This document shows, piece by piece, positions 44,094 through 56,869 of a stretch of 64,000 nt of DNA. Positions within the stretch are counted from its first letter, which is position 1. Each line of letters begins with the position of its first letter. The notes beneath the pieces are model-generated. The model saw only the letters and a list, made by a program, of their open reading frames with translations. It made no database searches and was not told the origin of the DNA. The stretch is from Mycobacterium sp. URHD0025. Its GTDB lineage: Bacteria > Actinomycetota > Actinomycetes > Mycobacteriales > Mycobacteriaceae. The stretch lies in NCBI RefSeq assembly GCF_000426065.1, contig NZ_AUEQ01000010.1:107668-171667 (forward strand), written 5' to 3'. The position numbers and the translations under genes are program-made.

Positions 44094-45364
44094 CTTCGCC
44101 GGACGGGAGAGCACCTTCCCCTGCGAGGATCAGCCTCTTCGTCGGCAAAGGCGGGGTAGGTAAGTCGACACTGGCGACAGCCACCGCGGTGCGTGACGCC
44201 GCGAGCGGTCGGCGGGTGCTGATCGTTTCCACCGATCAGGCACATTCCACCGGCGATGTCCTCGGAATCCCGCTCGCCCCAACAGGTCAACGTGCTCCAA
44301 CCCGGGTCCTCAGCGATCTGGACGCCGGACTGACGCCGGCGGGCGGCGTGCTGGACGCACTGGCGCTCGACACGCTGGCCCTACTGGGTACGCGCTGGGT
44401 CGAGACAGCCGGCCCGCTGGCGGCGCGTTTCCCCGAGTCGGACCTGGGAGATGTTGCCCCTGAAGAACTTTCGGCACTTCCGGGAATCCAGGAAGTGCTG
44501 GGATTGCACGAGGTGGGGGAGCTCGCCGATTCCGGGAACTGGGATCACGTGGTGGTGGACTGTGCCTCGACAGCCGATGCGTTGCGGATGCTCACGCTGC
44601 CCGAGACGTTCGGTCTCTATCTGGAGCGGGCCTGGCCGCGACACCGCCGTCTGTCGGGCGCAACCGATGCGGTCAGCGCAGCCATCGTCGAGCTGATCGA
44701 GCGGGTGGATTCCGGAATCCGCCGGCTGGGATCCCTGCTCACCGACGGGTCCCGGGTGAGTGCCCATCTGGTGCTCACCCCCGAGCGGGTGGTGGCGGCC
44801 GAGGCCTCGCGGACGTTGGGTTCGCTTGCCTTGATGGGCGTCCAGGTGACCGAGATCATCGTCAATCAGATTTTGGTGCAAGACGATTCGTTCGAGTACC
44901 ACAATCTGCCTGCCCATCCCGCGTTCGACTGGTACACCGAGCGGATTGCCGAGCAGCAGGCGGTGCTCGACGATCTCGATGCCGCGATCGGTGATGTCCA
45001 ACTGGTGCTCGTGCCGCACGTACCGGGTGAGCCGATCGGCCCCAAGGCGCTGACGGAGCTCATCGAGGCGTCGCGACGGCGCGACGGATCCCCGCCGCCG
45101 GGCCCGCTGCGACCCATCGTCGACCGGGAGTCGGGTTCGGGACTCGAAGCCGTGTACCGGTTGCGGCTAGAGTTGCCGCAGATCGATTCGGCCGACCTTA
45201 CGCTTGGTCGCGTCGACGATGACTTGATCATCGGCGTCGCGGGGATGCGGCGGCGGGTACGGTTGGCCTCTGTCCTACGTCGGTGCATCGTGACCGGCGC
45301 GCAATTACGGGGTAGCGAGCTGACAGTACGTTTTCGTCCGAATCCGGAGGTGTGGCCGTCATGA
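44090..45364 (+). CDS. ArsA/GET3-family ATPase (Rv2184c type)
   Basis: A 424-residue P-loop ATPase. Deviant Walker A GKGGVGKST at 19-27; VVVDCASTADALRMLTLPE (A-loop/Switch-type) near 155 and an insertion with YLERAWPRHRRL follow the ArsA/GET3 fold. A single NTP-binding domain with a roughly 100-residue C-terminal extension. In eukaryotes GET3 targets tail-anchored proteins; in mycobacteria the role is unknown. Coupled by 4-bp overlaps to the SRPBCC gene before and to the small Cys/Pro gene after (ATGA at 45361-45364). Confidence 0.83.
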   Translation: MTSPDGRAPSPARISLFVGKGGVGKSTLATATAVRDAASGRRVLIVSTDQAHSTGDVLGIPLAPTGQRAPTRVLSDLDAGLTPAGGVLDALALDTLALLGTRWVETAGPLAARFPESDLGDVAPEELSALPGIQEVLGLHEVGELADSGNWDHVVVDCASTADALRMLTLPETFGLYLERAWPRHRRLSGATDAVSAAIVELIERVDSGIRRLGSLLTDGSRVSAHLVLTPERVVAAEASRTLGSLALMGVQVTEIIVNQILVQDDSFEYHNLPAHPAFDWYTERIAEQQAVLDDLDAAIGDVQLVLVPHVPGEPIGPKALTELIEASRRRDGSPPPGPLRPIVDRESGSGLEAVYRLRLELPQIDSADLTLGRVDDDLIIGVAGMRRRVRLASVLRRCIVTGAQLRGSELTVRFRPNPEVWPS

Positions 45365-45768
45365 CGGGGTCTCATCCCGAGCTTGGTTCGGAGCTGCGGC
45401 AATTGGCGCAGGAAATCCTCGACCGGCTGGATCCGGCGGTGCGCTTGGCCGCGGCCAACTTCACGGCGTCGGCCGACAGCGGTCCGGGCAAGTGTCAGCA
45501 GGTGTGGTGCCCGGTGTGCGCGCTGGCCGCCGTGGTCAACGGTGAGCAGCATCCGCTGCTGTCGGTGATCGCCGAGCACAGCGTGGCGCTGCTGACGGTG
45601 ATCCGCGCGGTCTTGGACGATGACCGAGCTGAGGGATCAGGGGATGGCGGCACCGGCGGAGATAGCCCGCCGCCCGACGGTGGGCCGGATGGTCCGCCGC
45701 CCGACGATTATCCGCCCCCGCCACCGCCCGGCCGCTACCAGCACATCCCGGTCACCGTAGAGGATTGA
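45361..45768 (+). CDS. small Cys- and Pro-rich protein (Rv2183c type)
   Basis: A 135-residue cytoplasmic protein with Cys45, Cys50 and Cys53 (CQQVWCPVC) and a C-terminal Gly/Pro/Asp-rich disordered tail (PPPDDYPPPPPP). The first 80 residues look helical. Function unknown; the CPxC pair suggests redox or metal chemistry. ATG at 45361 overlaps the ATPase stop and has GGAGG 12 nt upstream; a nearby GTG (45352) is too close to that site. Confidence 0.76.
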   Translation: MTGSHPELGSELRQLAQEILDRLDPAVRLAAANFTASADSGPGKCQQVWCPVCALAAVVNGEQHPLLSVIAEHSVALLTVIRAVLDDDRAEGSGDGGTGGDSPPPDGGPDGPPPDDYPPPPPPGRYQHIPVTVED

Positions 45769-45779
45769 GAAGACTGAGG

Positions 45780-45800
45780 GCCTGCTGAGACTCAGCAGGC
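45780..45800 (+). terminator. short perfect hairpin between Rv2183c- and Rv2182c-type genes
   Basis: GCCTGCTGA (45780-45788), loop GAC, TCAGCAGGC (45792-45800): a 9-bp perfect stem, 12 bp after the stop codon and 85 bp before the acyltransferase. No T-run. Could terminate or attenuate the SRPBCC-ATPase transcript. Confidence 0.4.
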
Positions 45801-45885
45801 ATCGTGGGCTTGCTGTGGTAGCCACAACATGGCCTGGGTACAGTTGTCGCAGAGCATTGCGCAGTGCGCACAAGGTGGAGGGTCC

Positions 45886-46629
45886 ATGTGGTATTGGCTG
45901 TTCAAGTACATCCTGTTGGGCCCGTTGCTGGCCGTCCTCGGTCGGCCCAAAATCACTGGGCTGGAACATGTTCCGTCCGACGGCCCGGCCATCCTGGCCA
46001 GTAATCACCTGGCGGTGATGGACAGCTTCTACCTCCCGCTGGTGGTCAGCCGCCGCATCACGTTCCTGGCCAAGCAGGAGTATTTCACCGGCACCGGGAT
46101 CAAGGGCAGGCTCTTGGCCTGGTTCTACACCGTGGTCGGCCAGGTCCCGATCGACCGCACCGATGCGGATTCCGCACAGGCAGCGCTGATCACCGCCACG
46201 CGCATCCTGGGCGAGGGCAAGCTGCTCGGCATGTATCCCGAGGGCACCCGCTCGCCGGATGGCCGCCTCTACAAGGGCAAGACCGGGCTCGCCAGGCTGG
46301 CCCTGGAGACCGGGGTCCCGGTGATCCCCGTGGCCATGGTCGGCACCGACGTCGTCAACCCACCCGGATCGAAGGGCCTACGGTTCGGCCGGGTCGAGGT
46401 CAGGTTCGGCAAGCCCATGGACTTCAGCCGGTTCGACGGCCTGGCGGGCAACCGCTTCATCGAACGCGCCGTGATCGACGAGGTGATGTACGAGCTGATG
46501 GACCTGTCCGGTCAGGAGTACGTCGACCTCTACGCCGCCGCGGTCAAGGAGAGCACCCAGCAGACCAACGGCCAGCCGGTCGACGCGGGCAAGCCGGCAT
46601 CCCGGCTGCCGCACGCCGCAGCGGGTTAA
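45886..46629 (+). CDS. PlsC-family 1-acylglycerol-3-phosphate acyltransferase (Rv2182c type)
   Basis: A 247-residue acyltransferase acting at the membrane on lysophosphatidic acid or a related acceptor. HX4D motif NHLAVMD (His41, Asp46) and EGTR (119-122) are intact; a hydrophobic N-terminus (residues 1-18) may anchor it. ATG at 45886 follows GGTGGAGGG. Corresponds to Rv2182c; ends convergently with mptC (4-bp overlap of coding ends). Confidence 0.9.
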   Translation: MWYWLFKYILLGPLLAVLGRPKITGLEHVPSDGPAILASNHLAVMDSFYLPLVVSRRITFLAKQEYFTGTGIKGRLLAWFYTVVGQVPIDRTDADSAQAALITATRILGEGKLLGMYPEGTRSPDGRLYKGKTGLARLALETGVPVIPVAMVGTDVVNPPGSKGLRFGRVEVRFGKPMDFSRFDGLAGNRFIERAVIDEVMYELMDLSGQEYVDLYAAAVKESTQQTNGQPVDAGKPASRLPHAAAG

Positions 46630-47939
46630 GAGGCTTCGCCGCCGCTGAACTGGACCACCGGTGCGGTGGTGACCGCGGGAGTCTTGCGGGCCTCGGCTGT
46701 GGACACGGCTCCGATGACGACGATGACCGCGAGTCCCCACCACAGGTAGGAATCGGCGGCCAGCTGCCGAACCACCGACGCCGCGGTCTCGTGGTGCGGT
46801 GTCAGCAGGGCGATGGGCGTCCACACCATCAGCGCGAATCCGATCACCGTCACCAGGGCCAGACCCAGCGAGGCCAGATGTACCTGACGCTTCCGGTAGG
46901 CGAGCACGCCGGTCACCAACAGAGTGGGCAGTGACCACACCCAGTGATGCGACCACGACACGGGCGACACGACCAGACCGAACATCGCCACGCAGATCAG
47001 CGCGAGCACGGGGGACTCGTCAGTGCCGGAGCGTAGGACACGCCGCACCGCCCAGACCGTCAGCGCCAACACCGCGAAGCAGGCGGCGACCCACAACGCG
47101 AACCGCGGCCCCTCGGACAGGCCGAGCCGGGCCAGTGTTCCCGCGATGTTCTGGTTGGTGTTGAGTGTGGCCGTGCCGATCCGGTCGGTGTTGCGCACGG
47201 TCTCGGTCCAGTACTCGATCGAATCCGTCCAGGCGAGCACGAATCCGGCGAGTGTCGCCACAACGGCGGCCACGCCGGTCCGCAGCAGCGTGTGGATGTC
47301 GCGGCGCAGCAGGAAATACAGAAGGAACACCGCGGGGGTGAGTTTGAGGGCGATCGCCAGGCCCAGCAGCACACCACGTGGCCAGGGGGTGCGGCGCGGC
47401 ACGCAGTCGGCGATCACCAGCGCCATCAGCACCACGTTGATCTGACCGAACTCGAAGTTCGACCGGATCGGTTCCAGCCAGATGACCGCAGGCACCACAA
47501 GCGCGGTCGCCAGCCAGCAGCGGCGCAGCCAGGCGGGCTCCGAGGTGATCGTGGTGGCCGGCCAGACGTTCAGCCGGGTGAGCACGATGACCATCGAGAC
47601 GATCAGGAGCATCAGCGTGGTGACGGTGATGGCCACACTGGCCGCGGGCAGCGACAGCCAGGCGAAGGGCGCGAACATGATCGCCGCGAGCGGCGGATAC
47701 GTGAACGGGAGGTCGAGGCCGCCCTGGGTGTGGAAGATCGCGCCGTCGGCGTACAGCGGTTGGTTGTCCAACCAGGCCCGACCGCCCATTCGGTACACGT
47801 CGATGTCGATCCGATAGGGCACGTGGCCCAGTAGCCGCCAGCCGACCAGAATCAGTCCGGCCACTGTGAGCAACTGAAAAAGCCGCCACCCGATCGTCGG
47901 TGCCCAACCAGCTCCGCCGGGCGACTGCCGCTTACTCAT
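46626..47939 (-). CDS. mptC: alpha-1,2-mannosyltransferase MptC (GT87)
   Basis: A 437-residue polytopic GT-C glycosyltransferase using polyprenyl-phosphate mannose to add alpha-1,2 branch mannoses to the lipomannan/LAM core, outside the membrane. The catalytic Asp pair lies in the first loop ([12 protein letters not shown]). Ten or more helices; [10 protein letters not shown] and the [14 protein letters not shown] loop are typical of GT87. ATG at 47939; divergent from the Rv2180c-type gene. Confidence 0.9.
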   Translation of the reverse strand: MSKRQSPGGAGWAPTIGWRLFQLLTVAGLILVGWRLLGHVPYRIDIDVYRMGGRAWLDNQPLYADGAIFHTQGGLDLPFTYPPLAAIMFAPFAWLSLPAASVAITVTTLMLLIVSMVIVLTRLNVWPATTITSEPAWLRRCWLATALVVPAVIWLEPIRSNFEFGQINVVLMALVIADCVPRRTPWPRGVLLGLAIALKLTPAVFLLYFLLRRDIHTLLRTGVAAVVATLAGFVLAWTDSIEYWTETVRNTDRIGTATLNTNQNIAGTLARLGLSEGPRFALWVAACFAVLALTVWAVRRVLRSGTDESPVLALICVAMFGLVVSPVSWSHHWVWSLPTLLVTGVLAYRKRQVHLASLGLALVTVIGFALMVWTPIALLTPHHETAASVVRQLAADSYLWWGLAVIVVIGAVSTAEARKTPAVTTAPVVQFSGGEAS

Positions 47940-48022
47940 GTCCTCAACAGACTATCGGGGGTATCCCCGGGAGGGCGCATCCGCACTCGCGACGCGCGCA
48001 GGTCGGCGTAAGTTCTCTGTCC

Positions 48023-48904
48023 GTGCATGCGACCGTCCACCTCGATTTCCTCACGCGCGATCGCCTGCCGTTGCTGTGCTGCCTCGTGGCGTTCATTCTC
48101 ACGTTCTTCGTGACCCGGATCGTGGTGCGTTACATCCGCCGGAATGCCGACAGCGAACGCCCGCCCAGGTGGTGGCAGCCCCGCAACATGGGACACGGCT
48201 CGATGCACATCCACCACATGGTGATCGGGGTCGTGCTGGTCATGGTGTCGGGCGTGACGATGGTGACGCTCGCGGTCAACGGCGGCGTACCGGAGTTCAC
48301 GGCGGCAGCGGTGGTCTTCGGCATCGGTGCGGCCCTAGTGCTCGACGAGTTCGCGCTGATCCTGCACCTGTCGGATGTGTACTGGGCCGAGGACGGCCGC
48401 ACCTCGGTGGACGCGGTGTTCGCCGCGGTGGCGGTGGCGGGGCTGTTGATCCTGGGTTTCAACCCGCTGTCATTCTTTGATATCGGTATCTGGCGCGAGG
48501 ACCAGTCGCCGGCCGTGCGCGCGGTGGTGGTCGTGATGGCGGTGCTGACCCTGCTGCTCGCGGTGGTGGTCCTGCTCAAAGGCAAGGTGTGGACTGGATT
48601 GGTGGGCATGTTCATAACCCCGTTGTTGTTCGTCGGGGCGGTTCGGCTGTCGCGGCCGCATGCGCCGTGGGCGCGTTGGCGCTACACCAGCCGTCCCCGC
48701 AAGATGCACCGTGCGCTGGAGCGTGAGCGTTGGCTGCGCCGGCCTGTCGTGCAGGCCAAACTCTGGTTGCAGGACGCGATCACCGGCATGCCGAAGTTTC
48801 CGGACGACGCCGCCGTGGACGCGCAGCTCGACCGGGAGATCCACGCCGCACCTGCCCCGGCCGTGCAGGCCACCTCGAACGAGCCGACGGGACGGATCGG
48901 GTGA
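48023..48904 (+). CDS. integral membrane protein (Rv2180c type)
   Basis: A 293-residue protein with about six helices and a basic C-terminal cytoplasmic region (RPRKMHRALERERWLRR). A His/Met-rich loop, MGHGSMHIHHMVIG, stands out near residue 55. Function unknown. GTG at 48023 (VHATVHLDF) is the likely start; no strong ribosome binding site, and the frame is open to 47900 inside the mptC 5' end. Stop overlaps the next ATG by one base. Confidence 0.78.
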   Translation: MHATVHLDFLTRDRLPLLCCLVAFILTFFVTRIVVRYIRRNADSERPPRWWQPRNMGHGSMHIHHMVIGVVLVMVSGVTMVTLAVNGGVPEFTAAAVVFGIGAALVLDEFALILHLSDVYWAEDGRTSVDAVFAAVAVAGLLILGFNPLSFFDIGIWREDQSPAVRAVVVVMAVLTLLLAVVVLLKGKVWTGLVGMFITPLLFVGAVRLSRPHAPWARWRYTSRPRKMHRALERERWLRRPVVQAKLWLQDAITGMPKFPDDAAVDAQLDREIHAAPAPAVQATSNEPTGRIG

Positions 48905-49422
48905 TGCGCTACTTCTACGACACCGAGTTCATCGATGACGGCCACACGATCGAGCTGATCTCGATCGGCGTGGCGGCCGAGGACGGCCGCGAGTACTACG
49001 CCATCTCGACCGAGTTCAACCCGGATCGCGCGGGCCGGTGGGTGCGCAGGCATGTGCTGCCCAAACTGCCGTCCCCGTCCTCGAAGCTGTGGCGATCGCG
49101 GCGGCAGATCCGTTCGGAGCTGGAGGATTTCTTCGACATCGACGGTGACGAGCCGATCGAGTTGTGGGCCTGGGTGGGCGCCTACGACCATGTGGTGCTG
49201 TGCCAGCTGTGGGGCCCGATGACCGATCTGCCTCCGGCGATGCCGCGGTTCACCCGCGAGCTGCGCCAGTTCTGGGAGGACCGCGGTTCACCGCGCATGC
49301 CCCCGCGACCGACCGAGGCGCACGACGCGCTGGTCGACGCACGGCACAACCTGCACCGGTTCCAGTTGATGACGGGTCTGGGCCTGGCACCGGCGCGGGA
49401 GTCCGGCATCACACAGCCCTGA
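48904..49422 (+). CDS. polyadenylate-type 3'-exoribonuclease (RNase AS)
   Basis: A 172-residue DEDDh-fold nuclease; the M. tuberculosis homologue Rv2179c was described as an exoribonuclease preferring poly(A). Asp6 and Glu8 (YDTEF), AYDHVV, and the late DALVDARHN give the four acidic residues plus His. ATG at 48904 overlaps the upstream stop (TGATG). Adjacent to aroG. Confidence 0.85.
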   Translation: MRYFYDTEFIDDGHTIELISIGVAAEDGREYYAISTEFNPDRAGRWVRRHVLPKLPSPSSKLWRSRRQIRSELEDFFDIDGDEPIELWAWVGAYDHVVLCQLWGPMTDLPPAMPRFTRELRQFWEDRGSPRMPPRPTEAHDALVDARHNLHRFQLMTGLGLAPARESGITQP

Positions 49423-50853
<1,431 letters not shown>

Positions 50854-50860
50854 CGTTCGG

Positions 50861-52132
50861 TCAGAGCAGTGCGCCCACGTTGCTGCCGATGGTCCACGCC
50901 GCGGCGGCGACCAAGCCGGTCAAGGTGATGATCGCAATCACCCAGAACGCCAGCGCCCGTTTGGCGCGCTGGCGGGCCCAATAGAATTCGGTCAACTCGA
51001 TACCGGCGAATTGCCCTGCGCCAAAAGAGTATTCGCCTCCGTCGGGATCGGCCGGGATCGGCGCCCAGTCTTGCTGGTCGCGGGTGATCTCGCGGGTGGG
51101 CCGGCGTGGCGCGGGTGCAACCGGGGTTGCCGCCGGCGGGGACGGCGGTGCTGTGGTCACGACGGTGGGGGCGCCGTCGGAGCGTTCATCAGACTCGGCG
51201 AGGTTGTGTACGCGAGTGGCGGCCAGGTGCTGTGCCGAATGCTGCGGGGCGGGCACCCGGAACGGCGGCAGGCCGAGGGTGTCGACGATCTGGTGCAGTT
51301 CGGCCCGCATGTCGTCCGCATCGGCGAATCGCTGCGCGGGGTCGCGGACGGTGGCCCGGCGTACGAACCGGTCGAATTCTATTGGCACACCTGTGATCAC
51401 CGCGCTCGGCGCGGGCACGTCGTTGTCCATGCGTTGGTAGGCGACAGTGAGTGCGGAATCTCCGGTGAAGGGCGTCACGCCGGTGAGTAGTTCGTAGGTG
51501 AGGATGCCGACCGCATACACATCGCTGCGCGGGTCGGCGTCACCGGTGCTCACCTGCTCGGGGGAGAGATAGGCCGCGGTGCCCAGGATCACGCTGGTCG
51601 AGGTGATCTTGGCCTCGGCCACCGCACGCACCAGGCCGAAGTCGGCGATCTTGACCTCGCCGTCGTCGGAGATCAGCACGTTCTCGGGCTTGATGTCGCG
51701 GTGTACCAGTCCGGCGCGATGCGCCACCGCGAGTCCGCCGAGCACCGGCCCGAGCACCGCGGCGACTGCGTGCGGGGGCATCGGACCACGTTCGGCCAGC
51801 AGTTCGCGCAGCGTGCCACCCTCGATCAGCTCCATCACCAAGAAGGGTGGCTGCCCCCCGGTGCCGCCACCGCCCTGGTCGTACACCGCGACCAATCCGG
51901 GATCCTTCAACCTGGCCACGGCCTTGGCCTCACGGCCGAACCTGGTCAGGAAGTGGCTGTCGCCGCTGTAGCGGGAGTCCATCACCTTCAGGGCCACGGG
52001 ACGGTCCAGGCGGACATCGAGCCCGCGGTACACCGTGGACATGCCGCCGGTGGCGATGGGCGTGTCCACGCGATAGCGCCCGTCGAGCATGGTGCCGACG
52101 AGTGGATCCGATTGCTGCTCCACCGGACACAT
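50861..52132 (-). CDS. pknL: Ser/Thr protein kinase PknL
   Basis: A 423-residue transmembrane kinase. Lys49 (VALKVMD), HRD at 144-146, DFG at 164-166, and activation-loop Thr177 and Thr179 (ITSTSVILG), all intact. A Pro/Ala/Thr juxtamembrane region (about 300-390), one helix (about 393-415), and only a few extracellular residues, so it lacks a sensor domain. ATG at 52132 (GTG at 52123 possible). Divergent from its presumed substrate, the Rv2175c-type gene, 36 bp away. Confidence 0.93.
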   Translation of the reverse strand: MCPVEQQSDPLVGTMLDGRYRVDTPIATGGMSTVYRGLDVRLDRPVALKVMDSRYSGDSHFLTRFGREAKAVARLKDPGLVAVYDQGGGGTGGQPPFLVMELIEGGTLRELLAERGPMPPHAVAAVLGPVLGGLAVAHRAGLVHRDIKPENVLISDDGEVKIADFGLVRAVAEAKITSTSVILGTAAYLSPEQVSTGDADPRSDVYAVGILTYELLTGVTPFTGDSALTVAYQRMDNDVPAPSAVITGVPIEFDRFVRRATVRDPAQRFADADDMRAELHQIVDTLGLPPFRVPAPQHSAQHLAATRVHNLAESDERSDGAPTVVTTAPPSPPAATPVAPAPRRPTREITRDQQDWAPIPADPDGGEYSFGAGQFAGIELTEFYWARQRAKRALAFWVIAIITLTGLVAAAAWTIGSNVGALL

Positions 52133-52168
52133 GTTACGAGTTCTGGCCGAGGTCCTAGAATCGATGCG

Positions 52169-52573
52169 GTGAGCAGCATTCCAACGGCCGAGGACGTTCT
52201 GGCCCCCGACGAGGACGTCTACGACCTACCCACGGTGTCCGATTTGCTCGGCATCCCGGTCACCAAGGTCCACCAACAGTTGCGTGACGGTCAGTTGATC
52301 GCCGTGCGCCGCAACCGCATCCTGGTGGTGCCGAAGATCTTCTTCGACGACAACGGTCATGTCGTCAAGCACCTGCCCGGGCTGCTGGTCGTGCTGCGCG
52401 ACGGGGGCTACCGCGAGACGGACATCGTGCGCTGGTTGTTCACGCCGGACGAGTCGCTGACGATCACCACCGATGGTCGCGCCGAGCCGGTTTCCAATGC
52501 CCGCCCGGTCGACGCCCTGCATTCTCACCAGGCACGCGAGGTCCTGCGCCGCGCGCAGGCGCTAGGTTACTGA
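52169..52573 (+). CDS. DNA-binding protein, PknL substrate (Rv2175c type)
   Basis: A 134-residue protein with a winged-helix DNA-binding region near residues 25-60 (LPTVSDLLGIPVTKVHQQLRDGQLIAVRRN) and a C-terminal tail (QAREVLRRAQALGY). In M. tuberculosis Rv2175c is phosphorylated by PknL, which lowers DNA binding. GTG at 52169; the N-terminal stretch of 12 residues with Ser/Thr is where phosphorylation occurs in the homologue. The last 12 bp overlap the mptA 3' end. Confidence 0.9.
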   Translation: MSSIPTAEDVLAPDEDVYDLPTVSDLLGIPVTKVHQQLRDGQLIAVRRNRILVVPKIFFDDNGHVVKHLPGLLVVLRDGGYRETDIVRWLFTPDESLTITTDGRAEPVSNARPVDALHSHQAREVLRRAQALGY

Positions 52574-54076
52574 CGCCGGGGTCGTCGTCTCGGGCGCGCG
52601 GTAGAGCGCGTACCAGGCCACCACAGCGCATGCCGTGGTGAGCAGGACATGTGCCCACGAGTACATGCCGTGTGCCCCATCGGGTTTCCACATCACCATG
52701 ATCCAGGTGGAGAATCCGGCCACCGCGGCGATGGCGGGCCGGGTCTGGATCAGGGCGGCAGCCACGGCCAGCGGCCACGTGTAGTACCAGGGCAGCGCGG
52801 CCGGTACGAACAGCACGACCACCACCATGGCCAGCGTGATGCCGGTGAGGGCTTCACGGTCGGTGTGCCGGTAGCGCCACCACAACAGTGGCAGGGCGAT
52901 CACGATGGTGAGGATGCCGATGATCCGGGCGACCTCGAGCACTGCGTAGAAGTTGACCGGAAAGATCAGGCCGCCAATGGCATTGATCAGGTTGGCGGCA
53001 GCGGTGGGCACGGTGAGCCAGTTGATGATCTTGACCGAGCCGGCCAGCGCGGTCAGCCAGCCTAGGCCGACGCCGGCGAGCAACGAGAGCACGGCGAACA
53101 CCGCGACGAAGATCAGCACCGAGGCGGCGGTGGCGACCACGAACGCTCGCACAGTCGGCATCTCCCGCTTGTTGCGCAGTTGGCGCATCCATACCCAGAC
53201 CAGGAACGGCAACGCAAGGCCCGCGGTGGCTTTGACCGCGACGGCGATCGCGATGAGGCTGACCCCGGTCACCGGCCGGCCCGCGAAGGTCAGCGCGATC
53301 GCGGCCATCATCAGACCTACCATCAGCATCTCGTTGTGTACGCCGCCCATCAGGTGCACGATCACCAGCGGGTTGAGCACGCAGATCCACAGCGACGCAG
53401 CCCCGTTGGCGCCGACATGCCGGGCCACTCGCGGTGCGGCCCAGATCAGCAGCAGCAGGCCTGGCAGCATGCACAGCCGCAGCAGCATGGTGCCGGCCAC
53501 CACGTCGTCGCCCACCAGCATGGTGACGAACTTCGCCACCAGGATGAACGCGGGGCCGTAGGGTGCGGTGGTCGTCGTCCAGATCGGGCTCACGTTGTCC
53601 AGCAACGAATTCGGATTGTCGACCGGGCCCACCACGTACGGGTCGAAACCGTCGCGCAGCAGCGCCCCCTGCGCGAGATAGGAGTAGGTGTCGCGGCTGA
53701 ACAGCGGCACGCTGAGCAGTAGCGGGGCCAGCCAGAACCCGGTGGTGGCGACCATGGTGTATTCGGTGGCGGTGCGGTCGATCACGCGCCGGCCCAACCA
53801 CAGCCAGGCGGTCAACATCACCGCGACACCGGCCCAGAGCAGGATCGAGGACAGCACCAGGCCGTGCCCGAACCGCAACCAGGACAGGTGCAGTGACTCC
53901 AGCAGCGGGTCGTGCAGTCGGGTGCTGCCGGCGCCGAGCCCGCCGATGGTCAGCAGGGCGGCGCCCAGGCAACCGAGCCGAGCGGGCCGGGCTTCGGCGG
54001 AGACCGCGAATGCGGCCAGACGTGAGATATGTTGCGCGACCCCGGTGTTCGGGGTCTCGGTCGGCAGGTCCGTCAT
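52562..54076 (-). CDS. mptA: alpha-1,6-mannosyltransferase MptA
   Basis: A 504-residue GT-C mannosyltransferase (about 11-13 helices) that extends the alpha-1,6-mannan core of lipomannan with polyprenyl-phosphate mannose. First-loop catalytic Asp is in FSRDTYSYLAQGALLRDGFDPY; the long hydrophobic stretches and the NPYLALPWYYTW-like end (VPAALPWYYTWPLAVAA) are typical. ATG at 54076. Comes 18 bp after the idsA2 stop in a run lppM-idsA2-mptA. Confidence 0.9.
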   Translation of the reverse strand: MTDLPTETPNTGVAQHISRLAAFAVSAEARPARLGCLGAALLTIGGLGAGSTRLHDPLLESLHLSWLRFGHGLVLSSILLWAGVAVMLTAWLWLGRRVIDRTATEYTMVATTGFWLAPLLLSVPLFSRDTYSYLAQGALLRDGFDPYVVGPVDNPNSLLDNVSPIWTTTTAPYGPAFILVAKFVTMLVGDDVVAGTMLLRLCMLPGLLLLIWAAPRVARHVGANGAASLWICVLNPLVIVHLMGGVHNEMLMVGLMMAAIALTFAGRPVTGVSLIAIAVAVKATAGLALPFLVWVWMRQLRNKREMPTVRAFVVATAASVLIFVAVFAVLSLLAGVGLGWLTALAGSVKIINWLTVPTAAANLINAIGGLIFPVNFYAVLEVARIIGILTIVIALPLLWWRYRHTDREALTGITLAMVVVVLFVPAALPWYYTWPLAVAAALIQTRPAIAAVAGFSTWIMVMWKPDGAHGMYSWAHVLLTTACAVVAWYALYRAPETTTPASVT

Positions 54077-54094
54077 TTTGTGCTGGCTGTGCTC

Positions 54095-56027
<1,933 letters not shown>

Positions 56028-56038
56028 CGTGCCAGATC

Positions 56039-56641
56039 TCACAAGGGCAGGGGACGACCGAGGATGGCGAACGGCCGGGGATCGCCGGCGAAGTGGTAAC
56101 CGCGGATCACGTCGGTGAAGCCCAGCCGCCGGTACAAGCGCCATGCGCGGTTGGCCTCTTCGTTGATCTCAGGGGTTGACAACAGCACGTGAGATTCGGT
56201 GCGGCCGGCCAACAGTCTCCTGGTCAGGGCCTCGCCGATGCCGCGGCCCTGGGCTCGGGGATCGATGTGCAGCTCGGTGAGTTCGAAGTAGCTCGCCATC
56301 AGGTCTGAGATGTGTGCGGGGCTGGCGCCCACCCGCTGCAGGCCGGAGATGACCTGCTGTTGCCACCACTGATCGGGCGCCCCGCTGTAGCCGTAGGCGA
56401 TTCCCTGCAGCGGAGCGTCGGTCAGGGCGGCCCCGCCCGGCTCGGCGCCGGCACTGAATTCGGCTGCATCGACCGCTGCGACGCATTTCCAGCCTGCGCG
56501 CCGGGTGTGTTCGAGCCACAGCGCGGCGCGCTGGTCCTCGGTTCCGCGTGGATATCGCATGGCGTCGACGTACACGCGCAGCGCCTCGGGGAGCCGGCGC
56601 TTCATGTCGTCCGGCGACAGATCGATGAGATACGTCGCCAA
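56039..56641 (-). CDS. GNAT-family acetyltransferase (Rv2170 type)
   Basis: A 200-residue GCN5-related acetyltransferase. Acetyl-CoA motif A is DPRAQGRGIGEALTRRLL (about 130-147), followed by motif B (NRAWRLYRRLGFTDVIRG). The M. tuberculosis homologue was reported to acetylate isocitrate lyase. TTG start at 56641 with AAAGG upstream. First gene of the GNAT-lppM-idsA2-mptA run. Confidence 0.86.
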   Translation of the reverse strand: MATYLIDLSPDDMKRRLPEALRVYVDAMRYPRGTEDQRAALWLEHTRRAGWKCVAAVDAAEFSAGAEPGGAALTDAPLQGIAYGYSGAPDQWWQQQVISGLQRVGASPAHISDLMASYFELTELHIDPRAQGRGIGEALTRRLLAGRTESHVLLSTPEINEEANRAWRLYRRLGFTDVIRGYHFAGDPRPFAILGRPLPL

Positions 56642-56869
56642 TGCTTTCGCCTTTCGCCCGCCCGGTATCTGCCGAGCTCATTATCTTCAGCATTATCCGG
56701 CTGCGAGGTGGTCGGTCCCCTCGACCCGGGGGATCTTGGAACGACCTACAATCGAGAGTGAACAAGGTGGTACGGCTCGGATCGACCTCGTATCATTAGG
56801 CTTAGGTGCCCGTGATTGCGGGCATGTGAAATTTTGAAAAGCGACGGCGGCGTCGGCAAGGAGGGACGA

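Noticed and set aside
56788..56812. Possible IdeR iron box (TTAGGCTTAGG) before the DUF3040 gene
   Set aside because: Only the left half fits the TTAGGTTAGSCTAACCTAA dyad; the right half does not.
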